A DNA stretch of 64,000 nucleotides from NCBI RefSeq assembly GCF_002899945.2, contig NZ_PPEG02000013.1, positions 50,255-114,254 of the forward strand, given 5' to 3'. Positions 35,731-44,061 of the stretch are shown piece by piece (the stretch's first letter is position 1; each line of letters opens with the position of its first letter). The position numbers and the translations under genes are program-made. The DNA comes from Chryseobacterium viscerum (GTDB lineage: Bacteria; Bacteroidota; Bacteroidia; Flavobacteriales; Weeksellaceae). Below the pieces are notes generated by a model. It was not told the DNA's origin. It saw nothing but the letters and a program-made list of their open reading frames with translations, and did no database searches.

Positions 35731-37428
35731 TTAGTATCCGTTGTTTTGCTTGTACAGTCCCTGGCTGAAATTAATTTGAGCTAAAGGAATCGGACAGTAT
35801 TCTTCAATTCCGTGGTCAAACCCCGCCTGCGAATAGTAAGATCTTTTGGTTTTCTCAACAGAATAATAGCTGTTCATAGTTCCTGCGGTAACGCCCCATC
35901 TCACGAGGTCAAAGAAACGGCTTCCTTCCATGGCAAACTCCATTCTTCTCTCCCATCGCAACGCTTTTCTTGCAAAATCCTGGTTCCAGGTACAGTTCAC
36001 GCCCGGCTCATATTTGCTGATCAGATTGTTGGAGGTATAACTTCCTGTCAAAACCGTACTGTTCGCAGCACGCTGTCTTACCTGATTAATTAATGGCAAT
36101 GCTTCGTTGAGTTGTCCGAGTTCAATTAAGGCTTCGGCTTTCATCAGCAAAACATCGGAATATCTTATGATGATTCTGTTTTTGGAATTTCCGTAGAAAG
36201 GATCTACATTTACGGTACAGCCACATCCTACAGGTACATTTTCCTTTAATGAAGAATAATACCCATAAGTTCCGGGACTTCTGCTCCAGCTTTCCTGAAA
36301 GATTTTGTTTTCTTCGTATTTCCATGGCAGTCCGGGCAGGGCAACGGTGTGATATAATCTAGGATCTACTTTGTAACTGTTTAGTTGATTATAATTAAGA
36401 TCCACATCGTTAAAAGTATCGAACATCGGTAATCCCTGCGCTGTCGTTTTGAATGCGTTCACCAGATTCTGGCTTGGCTTATGAAAATCACAGCATCCCA
36501 GACCTTGCGGCAGAGAAAGCATATCACCGTAATTGAGCCTTCCGAAAAGTGTTCCGTCATTGGCAGAATATTGAATGGAAAAGACCGCCTCCGGGCCGTT
36601 CTCATGTGCTCCCGGCAGGAAATTATATCCAAAATCCGGCTCCAAAGTGTAATTTCCGATCACCTGATTGGCAGCATCAATAGATTTCTGAAGCGTAACC
36701 GGATTTACCTGCGTTACCGTATAGTTGTCATCCTGCTCATACGCCTGATACAACCTTACTTTAGCAAGATAAGCATAAGCAGCGCTTTTCTTTGGTCTTC
36801 CGACTTCCGACTGTGTTGCGGGTAGATTAGCAGCTGCGAATTCAAAATTAGAGGCGATAGCCTCCCATAACTGCTGGTCTGTCTTTGCCCTGTTAGAAAT
36901 TTTCGGATAATCATCAATGGGTGTATTTTCATCCACATAAGGCACGTATTTAAATAACGTTTTCAGTAAAAAGTAGTAATGTCCTCTTACGAAACTCATT
37001 TCAGCGATCCGCTTTTGCTTGTTCGGATATTCGGAATCTGAAAGCTGCTTAAGTGCGGCAATCGCTTTGTTACATCTGGAAATCCCTACATAATTGAGAT
37101 ACCATAATCTGTCTAACTCACCAAAATCCGAACGGATATTGTTTGAAATCTCAAAAAAGTGAAAGGTCTGGATATCATTGGTTCCGCTTCCTCCTTTGTA
37201 CGCATCATCAGAACGCACGTTTCCATAAGGCCAGAGACTGAAAGGGGTATCATAATGGTCGTTTCCAAGAGATGCATACGCTGCAACCACAAAACCATCC
37301 ACATTCTGAGGGGTTACCACATCGGCTTCCGACAGAACACCTCTCGGCTCATTGTCCAGAAAATCGTTGCAGGAAGTAGTTCCCAGCAAAAAAGCAAAAG
37401 CTATTGTTAAAAGTATATTCTTTTTCAT
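35731..37428 (-). CDS. susD: SusD-like surface glycan-binding lipoprotein
   Basis: 565 residues. The lipobox is FLLGTTSC with C20, followed by NDFLDNEPRG. It carries the SusD/RagB pattern: helix FVRGHYYFLLKTLFKYVPYV, TPR-like helices, and the C-terminal SRNRIIIRYSD-like ILLMKAEALIELGQ segment (here NRIIIRYSDVLLMKAEALIE) and RRMEFAMEGSRFFDLVRWG. It caps the SusC channel and captures fructo-oligosaccharides. It follows susC by 17 bp. Confidence 0.95.
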   Translation of the reverse strand: MKKNILLTIAFAFLLGTTSCNDFLDNEPRGVLSEADVVTPQNVDGFVVAAYASLGNDHYDTPFSLWPYGNVRSDDAYKGGSGTNDIQTFHFFEISNNIRSDFGELDRLWYLNYVGISRCNKAIAALKQLSDSEYPNKQKRIAEMSFVRGHYYFLLKTLFKYVPYVDENTPIDDYPKISNRAKTDQQLWEAIASNFEFAAANLPATQSEVGRPKKSAAYAYLAKVRLYQAYEQDDNYTVTQVNPVTLQKSIDAANQVIGNYTLEPDFGYNFLPGAHENGPEAVFSIQYSANDGTLFGRLNYGDMLSLPQGLGCCDFHKPSQNLVNAFKTTAQGLPMFDTFNDVDLNYNQLNSYKVDPRLYHTVALPGLPWKYEENKIFQESWSRSPGTYGYYSSLKENVPVGCGCTVNVDPFYGNSKNRIIIRYSDVLLMKAEALIELGQLNEALPLINQVRQRAANSTVLTGSYTSNNLISKYEPGVNCTWNQDFARKALRWERRMEFAMEGSRFFDLVRWGVTAGTMNSYYSVEKTKRSYYSQAGFDHGIEEYCPIPLAQINFSQGLYKQNNGY

Positions 37429-37445
37429 TTTTTATTATTTAAAAA

Positions 37446-40400
37446 TTATAGGGAAAAATTAACTCCAAAATTAAACGTCAGCGGTAGCGGGTAGCCGAAT
37501 GCCGGCGTTTCAGGATCTATTCCTGTAAAGCTTTTCGATTTTATCGTCCAAAGATTCTGAACACTTGCATACATCCTGAAATTAGCAATATTATAATGCT
37601 CCGTTAAAGATTTCGGAAAGGTATAGCCCAACTGTAAAACCCTCAGCTTCAGATAACTTCCGCTTTCCACATAATACGATGAGAATCTGGATTCTGCATT
37701 GCTGTCCACTGTTGTAAGCGCAGGAATATCCGAATTGGGGTTCTGCGGAGACCATGCATTCAGCAGCCTTGTCCCTTTATTGGAACCTACATCATCCACG
37801 CTCCAGAAATCAGTCTGGTATTTTTTTGAATTGATGACATCTACATCACTGATGCCCTGCCAGAATGTTGAAAGATCAAAGTTTTTATAGGAAAAGTTGA
37901 GGTTGATACCATACATAAATCCCGGATTCGGATTGCCAATCCACGTTCTATCTTTATCGTCAATTATTCCATCACCGTTTAAATCTGCATAGCGGATTCT
38001 TCCCAAGCCTTTACCTGACTGGCTTGCAGAATGATCCACCTCCGCCTGAGTCCTGAAAAGCCCGTCGGCAACATACCCGTACATTGAGTTAACAGAACGT
38101 CCCAGAATATTATCCGTAGTTCCGTTTCCACCATAATTGTTGATAACGGATTGAGGAAGTGCAGTAATTTTGTTGCGGTTCATTGAGATGTTCCCTGAAA
38201 CTTCGTAGCGGAAACCACCTGCAGTTTCATTCTGATAGGATAATGCAACTTCAATCCCTTTATTCTCCATAGATGCACCATTAATCCATCGATCTCCTCC
38301 TTCTCCGATCACCCCAAGATAAGGCGGTAATACCAGGATGTCTTTTGTTGCTTTTTTATAAACATCAACACTACCTGTCAGTTTTTGATTAAAGAATCCG
38401 AAATCCAGACCGAGATTGGTTTGTGTGGTGGTTTCCCATCTCAGGTCGTCATTTTTTGTCTGAGTTGCAATAAATCCTGATGGCAGTAAGCCGCTTCCGA
38501 CACCGGAAATATCGTAAGCCGTACCGTAAGATGTTGCCCACGTTGGATTTCCTCCTGCATAGTTTGCTATATACAGTGAATACACCGCCGAATTGCTGAT
38601 TTCCTGGTTCCCGGTCTGTCCCCAACCTGCTCTTAATCGCAAATCTGAGAAGAATGGAATCAGCTGTTCTGCAAAATGTTCTTTATTGATTCTCCATCCT
38701 GCCGAGAATGCAGGGAAAGTTCCGAAACGGTTATTTTTACCGAATCTTGAAGACCCGTCATAACGCATTGTTGCAGAGAAAAGGTAACGGTTGTCATAGT
38801 CGTAAGAGAATTTCCCGAAGTAGGACAACAGGCTGTAATAGGTGGAGCTTCCACCGTTGAAAGCATCTCCTGTTCCCGCATCGGGATACATATAATCCGG
38901 TGTTTCTATCAGGAATCCTTCTTTTCTCAGCCAGGTATTTTTAAACGTATCCTTGTACATTTCCATTCCGCCCAACACATCAAAATGGTGTTTTCCTGCT
39001 TTTGCGGTGTATTGTGCGGTATTGGACCAGGTCCATTTCTCGGTGTCTGACTGGTCGATGTTCACTGCATTGGTTTTGTTTTGCAGATACCCCGAAACAT
39101 AGCTTCTCTGTAGCATTCTTTTGTAATAATTAGAAAGATCTATTCCGAAGCTTGATTTTAAGGTCAAATTTTTAACAGGCTGTAATTCGGCATAAACATT
39201 TCCAAAGAATCTTTGGTATTGGTAGCCATTGTCTTTATTGTATTCCAAAAGTCTGACAGGGTTTTGTCTGTCATTCATTCCGCCAACTGGTCCGCCCCAC
39301 CCGATTCCGTCTACAGTATGAACCGGAATGATGGGCAAAGCACGTAAAGCAGGATCCAGAACGCCAGGATCCATCAGCTCATTGGTTTTATTGAAGGTGA
39401 AATTTTCCCCGATTTTCAGCTTTCCGTCGAAAAAGTTATACGAGGTATTGACACGGGCAGACAGTCTTTTGAAATTGGTAAGTTTTACAATTCCATCATT
39501 GTCATAATATCCCAGAGAGAAGTAGTAAGAACCCTTTTCTGAAGCACTCGAAGCAGAAAAATCCAGCGAATTGGCAACCCCAGTCTGCGAAACCTCATCG
39601 TACCAGTTGGTATTGGCTGACTTAATGGTTTTTCCCGCATCCAGATATTCCGGAACATAGCTGTTGTATAAAGTCGGAATACCGTTCTGCACCCCCCAGT
39701 CAAAACTGTAGCTCAGATTGTTATTATTCGGGTTCAGCCCGTCATTGATATTGGCCTGCCAAAGTACCTGTCCGAATTGTTTTGCATTCAGAACTTCTGT
39801 TTTCTTTGCATATTGTGAATATGCCGTATAATAATTGAGGTCGATTCTCATCTTCCCTTTTTTTCCTTTTTTGGTGGTGATAATGATCACACCATTGGCA
39901 GCCCTGGAACCGTAGATACTTGCCGAAGAAGCATCTTTCAGCACCTGCATTGTTTCGATATCACTTGGATTAAGCTCGTGCATTCCGGCTTTTGTGGGAA
40001 CACCGTCTATTACATACAGCGGATCTGTATTGTTCAGCGTTCCAACCCCGCGAATCAGCACTTTTGTATTACTGCCGGAAGGAGATCCATCGGCTGTAAT
40101 GTTAACACCCGCTACCCTTCCCTGCAAAGATTTGATCGGATTGGGTTCGGTCTGCTTGTTCAGGTCTTTCATATCTACCACAGAAACAGCACCGGTAATA
40201 TCTGCTTTTTTCTGCTTGGTATATCCGGTTACGATCACCTCATCTATGCTTTTTATTTTCTCTGCAGCTAAAACGATGTTAAGAACTGTTTTTTCATCCA
40301 CCACCACTTCACGGGTGGAATAATCCGGATACGTGAAAACTAAAGTGTTTCCTTTTTGCAGGTCATTGATCTGAAATGCACCGCTGCTGTCTGTAGTGGT

Positions 40401-40547
40401 ATTGGCTCCGGTTTCCGAAACGGTTACGATAACTCCGCTTAACGGTTTCTGATTTGAGGAAACTACTTTACCTTTAATGATTTCCTGCGCAAATACATAC
40501 GAAAAAGGCAGAAGGCAAAAGGCGATGGCTATTTTGTATTTCTTCAT
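37446..40547 (-). CDS. susC: SusC-like TonB-dependent outer-membrane transporter
   Basis: 1033 residues: signal peptide, a carboxypeptidase-regulatory-like domain (VVSSNQKPLSGVIVTVSETG), a plug with LYVIDGVPT and the SusC signature SIYGSRAANGVIIITTKKG, then a 22-strand-type barrel ending in FNFGVNFSL with a terminal hydrophobic residue. It imports fructan oligosaccharides using TonB energy. It sits 10 bp after the GH32 gene and 17 bp before susD. Confidence 0.96.
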   Translation of the reverse strand: MKKYKIAIAFCLLPFSYVFAQEIIKGKVVSSNQKPLSGVIVTVSETGANTTTDSSGAFQINDLQKGNTLVFTYPDYSTREVVVDEKTVLNIVLAAEKIKSIDEVIVTGYTKQKKADITGAVSVVDMKDLNKQTEPNPIKSLQGRVAGVNITADGSPSGSNTKVLIRGVGTLNNTDPLYVIDGVPTKAGMHELNPSDIETMQVLKDASSASIYGSRAANGVIIITTKKGKKGKMRIDLNYYTAYSQYAKKTEVLNAKQFGQVLWQANINDGLNPNNNNLSYSFDWGVQNGIPTLYNSYVPEYLDAGKTIKSANTNWYDEVSQTGVANSLDFSASSASEKGSYYFSLGYYDNDGIVKLTNFKRLSARVNTSYNFFDGKLKIGENFTFNKTNELMDPGVLDPALRALPIIPVHTVDGIGWGGPVGGMNDRQNPVRLLEYNKDNGYQYQRFFGNVYAELQPVKNLTLKSSFGIDLSNYYKRMLQRSYVSGYLQNKTNAVNIDQSDTEKWTWSNTAQYTAKAGKHHFDVLGGMEMYKDTFKNTWLRKEGFLIETPDYMYPDAGTGDAFNGGSSTYYSLLSYFGKFSYDYDNRYLFSATMRYDGSSRFGKNNRFGTFPAFSAGWRINKEHFAEQLIPFFSDLRLRAGWGQTGNQEISNSAVYSLYIANYAGGNPTWATSYGTAYDISGVGSGLLPSGFIATQTKNDDLRWETTTQTNLGLDFGFFNQKLTGSVDVYKKATKDILVLPPYLGVIGEGGDRWINGASMENKGIEVALSYQNETAGGFRYEVSGNISMNRNKITALPQSVINNYGGNGTTDNILGRSVNSMYGYVADGLFRTQAEVDHSASQSGKGLGRIRYADLNGDGIIDDKDRTWIGNPNPGFMYGINLNFSYKNFDLSTFWQGISDVDVINSKKYQTDFWSVDDVGSNKGTRLLNAWSPQNPNSDIPALTTVDSNAESRFSSYYVESGSYLKLRVLQLGYTFPKSLTEHYNIANFRMYASVQNLWTIKSKSFTGIDPETPAFGYPLPLTFNFGVNFSL

Positions 40548-40557
40548 ACTATAGTTT

Positions 40558-42120
40558 TTATTTGATATTAATCTGATGAGCAGTGAAGTTCACGGTACTT
40601 CCTTTGGTATCTGTGGATAAGCTCAGCTCCGAAAAGCTTTCATTAGGGAAGAAGATTTCGGTCATTACCTTTTCACCGTCATTGAAGAAAATTTCGATGG
40701 AAGTTTTATCCAATACAATTTTGAACGTTGCATTTTGGTGGTTTTTTGCTAATGGTGCTTTTGAAATCCTGTCTGCAAAATTGTTCTTAAAATCGGTTTT
40801 CCCGGATTGGGTACGGTCAATAAACAGTTCCTGCTTGTTATTATCAATTCCGAAAATCACACGTTCTCCCAATGAATTTTTCAAAGCAAAAGTGTAAACT
40901 CCTTTGGTCATTTTCTGGAAATCAACATCGATAACTGCTTTGGAAAGATCTATTTCTCCTTTGCTGATGAGTTTTTTATCCGAAACAAGCTTAACTTCTT
41001 TTGTAACGGCCTTTCCTTCGTAATTTTTAAGCTGGGAAACGGGAATGTTTTTCAGAGTATAGCCTTCTTTGGTCCTTTTCAATGTTACTTCACGGGGAAT
41101 AGTGGAACTTCCTCTCCATTTTCCTGTAGGCACATCCTGTGAATAGTCCCAGTTTGACATCCAGCCTATTATTACTCTTTTGTGATCCGGAACGTTATCA
41201 AAAGAGACACTCGCATAATTATCGCGTCCCCAATCCAGCCATACTACTTTTTCTTTTTTAAGCTGTTTTGTAAAAAGATCATCCATTTTAAAGGTTTTTC
41301 CGTCAAAATCTCCTACAAAATACTGGGCAGCAGAACCTCCATTCGGTCCACCCGGATTGATGTTAACGATAAGCACCCATTTTTCTTCATTGGTTCCTTC
41401 TACCTTTATCGGGAAGAGATCCGGACATTCCCAAACCCCACCGTGTCCGCCGAAATCTTTACCAAATTCAGAAAGGAAGGTCCAGTCTTTCAGGTTTTTT
41501 GAGGCATAAAAATGCTGCCTGTCCTGTACCGCCAATCCCATTACCCACTGTTTTCTTTTGGCATCCCAAAACACTTTCGGATCCCGGAAATCTTTGATCC
41601 CCGGATTTTTCAATACCGGATTGTTACTGTATTTGGTCCAGGTTTTTCCATGATCCAAAGAATAAGCGATTGCCTGAGACTGCGTATCAATTTCTCCGGC
41701 TTTTTCTTTCTTCATATCGTGGTATGTAAAAATTGCTACTATAGGAATATTCTTGCCATCACCAAACCCGGATGTATTATCCTTATCCACAACTGCACTT
41801 CCTGAGAATATTGCTCCCTTCTCGTCATAGGCAATAGCAGGATCCAGTTGTTCCCATTTTATAAGATCTTTACTAATGGCGTGCCCCCAATGCATCCTGC
41901 CAAAATCCGGCACACTCTGAAATGGTGTATACTGGAAAAATAAATGATAAGTTCCGTTGAGATAAAACAGTCCGTTCGGATCATTCATCCAGCCTTTTTG
42001 AGGCGTAAAGTGATAGTTAGGTCTGTAAAGTTGTTCTTCAGGCGTTTTCGAATCTGACTGTGCGTTGAGCCCGGAATAAAACGTGGAAGCGATGATTAAA
42101 GTTGATATGATTTTCTTCAT
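40558..42120 (-). CDS. Glycoside hydrolase family 32 (fructanase/invertase-like), periplasmic
   Basis: 520 residues with a cleavable signal (MKKIISTLIIASTFYSGLNA) and no lipobox. All GH32 marks are normal: WMNDPNG with nucleophile D47, FRDPK (R179-P181) as transition-state stabiliser, and WECPDLF with acid/base E231. A C-terminal beta-sandwich ends with FNDGEKVMTEIFFP. It probably releases fructose from imported fructans or sucrose in the periplasm. It precedes susC by 10 bp. Confidence 0.95.
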   Translation of the reverse strand: MKKIISTLIIASTFYSGLNAQSDSKTPEEQLYRPNYHFTPQKGWMNDPNGLFYLNGTYHLFFQYTPFQSVPDFGRMHWGHAISKDLIKWEQLDPAIAYDEKGAIFSGSAVVDKDNTSGFGDGKNIPIVAIFTYHDMKKEKAGEIDTQSQAIAYSLDHGKTWTKYSNNPVLKNPGIKDFRDPKVFWDAKRKQWVMGLAVQDRQHFYASKNLKDWTFLSEFGKDFGGHGGVWECPDLFPIKVEGTNEEKWVLIVNINPGGPNGGSAAQYFVGDFDGKTFKMDDLFTKQLKKEKVVWLDWGRDNYASVSFDNVPDHKRVIIGWMSNWDYSQDVPTGKWRGSSTIPREVTLKRTKEGYTLKNIPVSQLKNYEGKAVTKEVKLVSDKKLISKGEIDLSKAVIDVDFQKMTKGVYTFALKNSLGERVIFGIDNNKQELFIDRTQSGKTDFKNNFADRISKAPLAKNHQNATFKIVLDKTSIEIFFNDGEKVMTEIFFPNESFSELSLSTDTKGSTVNFTAHQINIK

Positions 42121-42214
42121 TATGATTATTTAATAGGAATTTTTTGAATTATTTAAAAACACATTATTCAATTTATTGCGGTGTTCTCCGCCATGATTAT
42201 ATTGATTTGCCCCT

Positions 42215-43525
42215 CTATTTCGTCAGTGTTTTGCTTAATTTTTCCAGTGATATACCCTTTGTTTCAGGCATCATAAACATCACGAATAATAATTGGAATA
42301 CCATTGCAACAGTAAAGACTAAAAACACGGTCCCTGCTCCGATAGTAGAAAACAATGTAGGAATCAGTGATGGAATGATCGCTGCCAGAAGCCAGTGTGT
42401 AGAACTTCCGAAAGCCTGCCCCGATGCCCGCAGATGATTCGGAAAAATCTCCGAAATAAATACCCAAATCACGGTTCCCTGACCAATAGCGTGAGAAGCA
42501 ATGAAGAGGAACAGGAAAATTGGAATCGCCAATCCCGACCAATGGAAATAAAACGCCATAGAAACCAATCCCAGAGAAATGATATACCCTACGGAACCCA
42601 AATACATCAGTGTTCTTCTCCCCACTTTATCAATCAGATTGACTCCAACCAAAGTGAAAACCATATTCACAACACCAATCCCAATACTGCTGAGCAGTGC
42701 TGTTTTCTCGCCCAAACCTGCTTCACCAAAAATCCTTGGTGCGTAATACAAAAATGCGTTGATCCCGGACATCTGATTGAAGAAGGCTACGAGAAAAGCC
42801 AACATCAAAGGAAAACGATATTTTTTCATAAAGATATTTTCCTTTGGCGATTCGGCGTGGTCATCTTCCATCTGAGTGATCAAGGTGTCTGAATCCTGAT
42901 CCGGACTCAGGATTTTCATTACTTTTTTCGCTTCTTCTATTCTGGAATGGGAAACCAGCCATCTCGGGCTTTCCGGAATGGTAAGCACACATAATGTATA
43001 AATAGCTGCGGGAATTGCCTGTACACCAAGCATCCATCTCCAGTCGTTGTCGCCAATACCGCTTAATAAATAATTTGACAGAAATGCAATTAAAATCCCC
43101 AGAACAATATTGAACTGATACAGGGAAACCATTTTGCCACGGTCTTTTGCAGGCGCAATCTCTGATATATATGCCGGTGCAGCAATTGTAGAAGCACCAA
43201 CACCTAAACCGCCCATAAACCTGAAAAATGCAAACAGATAAGGATCATTGGAAAGTGCCGTTCCTATGGCAGAAAACGCATATAAGACACCAATGATCAA
43301 GAGTGTTTTTTTTCTTCCTAATGTATTGGTCGGGATTCCGCCGAAAATAGCCCCTATTACGGTACCCCATAAGGCCATCCCCATCACAACCGCTCCGTGA
43401 AACGCATCTGAGCTGTTCCAGAGTGTCTGCAATTTTTTGTCTGCGCCTGAAATCACAACTACATCAAATCCGAAAAGAAATCCTGCCAAAGCTGCCGTGA
43501 TAGACCACATAAGAATTTTATTCAT
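42215..43525 (-). CDS. Sugar-porter-family MFS transporter (fructose importer)
   Basis: 436 residues with 12 membrane segments. Sugar porter signatures are GADKKLQTLW after TM1, RFMGGLGVGAS in TM4, PESPRWLVS at the end of the first half, YYAPRIF after TM7 and PETKG at the C-terminus. It should bring fructose released in the periplasm into the cytosol by proton symport. It is the first gene of the fructan operon on the minus strand. Confidence 0.92.
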   Translation of the reverse strand: MNKILMWSITAALAGFLFGFDVVVISGADKKLQTLWNSSDAFHGAVVMGMALWGTVIGAIFGGIPTNTLGRKKTLLIIGVLYAFSAIGTALSNDPYLFAFFRFMGGLGVGASTIAAPAYISEIAPAKDRGKMVSLYQFNIVLGILIAFLSNYLLSGIGDNDWRWMLGVQAIPAAIYTLCVLTIPESPRWLVSHSRIEEAKKVMKILSPDQDSDTLITQMEDDHAESPKENIFMKKYRFPLMLAFLVAFFNQMSGINAFLYYAPRIFGEAGLGEKTALLSSIGIGVVNMVFTLVGVNLIDKVGRRTLMYLGSVGYIISLGLVSMAFYFHWSGLAIPIFLFLFIASHAIGQGTVIWVFISEIFPNHLRASGQAFGSSTHWLLAAIIPSLIPTLFSTIGAGTVFLVFTVAMVFQLLFVMFMMPETKGISLEKLSKTLTK

Positions 43526-43588
43526 CTGTTAAAATATTTATTTGTTTGTGGCTAATATATCCCGGGGCGGCAATCCGAAGGTTTAATT

Positions 43589-43727
43589 ATGTAACTAAAT
43601 ATTTCAGCAAGGTTAATTATTTGTTAAATAAAATTAATCAACTGAAAATCAATAATTTATTAAAAATTAATTTTATTACTATTTTATCAGGTTACAAACA
43701 TGTAACATGGTTTTATAAAAATGTTAC
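43589..43727. promoter_or_regulatory. GTTAC/GTAAC repeats upstream of the fructan operon
   Basis: The 536-bp space between the fructan operon and its regulator has no gene. Within it are ATGTAAC at 43589, the inverted pair GTTAC-AAACAT-GTAAC at 43691-43706 and ATGTTAC ending at 43727. They lie 60-200 bp before the sugar-porter start. They are candidate binding sites for the hybrid regulator. A near-match to a -7 element (TAACCTTG on the minus strand, plus coordinates about 43609-43616) is also present. Confidence 0.35.
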
Positions 43728-43932
43728 GTGCATTTTGGTGTATTCAAAATTCAGGAACAAGTAGTGTTATGAAAATGTTAACCGAAAAACGAATCAAGGT
43801 GTATGGTATTTGAGTCAGAAACTTTTAGGAACTTCATATAGGGGTAATCCGTACTATGTACAAGTACGATCATCAATCATGCGGAAGCTCTTTACTCGTC
43901 CGAATGAAGGTGCATTGTTGAAAAAGTGTCAT

Positions 43933-43963
43933 AAAAAAAGCAGCAGTTTGATGTGCTGCTGCT
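43933..43963 (-). terminator. Terminator of the hybrid regulator gene
   Basis: Minus strand: GCAGCAG-ACATCAAA-CTGCTGC (7-bp stem) followed by seven T, about 100 bp beyond the regulator stop. It separates regulator transcription from the sugar operon. Confidence 0.65.
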
Positions 43964-44061
43964 GAATATGGTACATAGTAGATGTGAAAATTAATCTTAC
44001 CTATAGATTTGTTATTACACTATTACATTCAAATAGGTGATCATTTGATTGTATGTTTTTA

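Noticed and set aside
42395..42892. 165-codon plus-strand frame inside the sugar-porter gene
   Set aside because: Complementary strand of a clear 12-helix transporter; the translation is not protein-like.
43546..43764. Short plus-strand frame upstream of the fructan operon
   Set aside because: Very AT-rich with Asn/Lys/Ile codons only, no domain; better explained as regulatory space.
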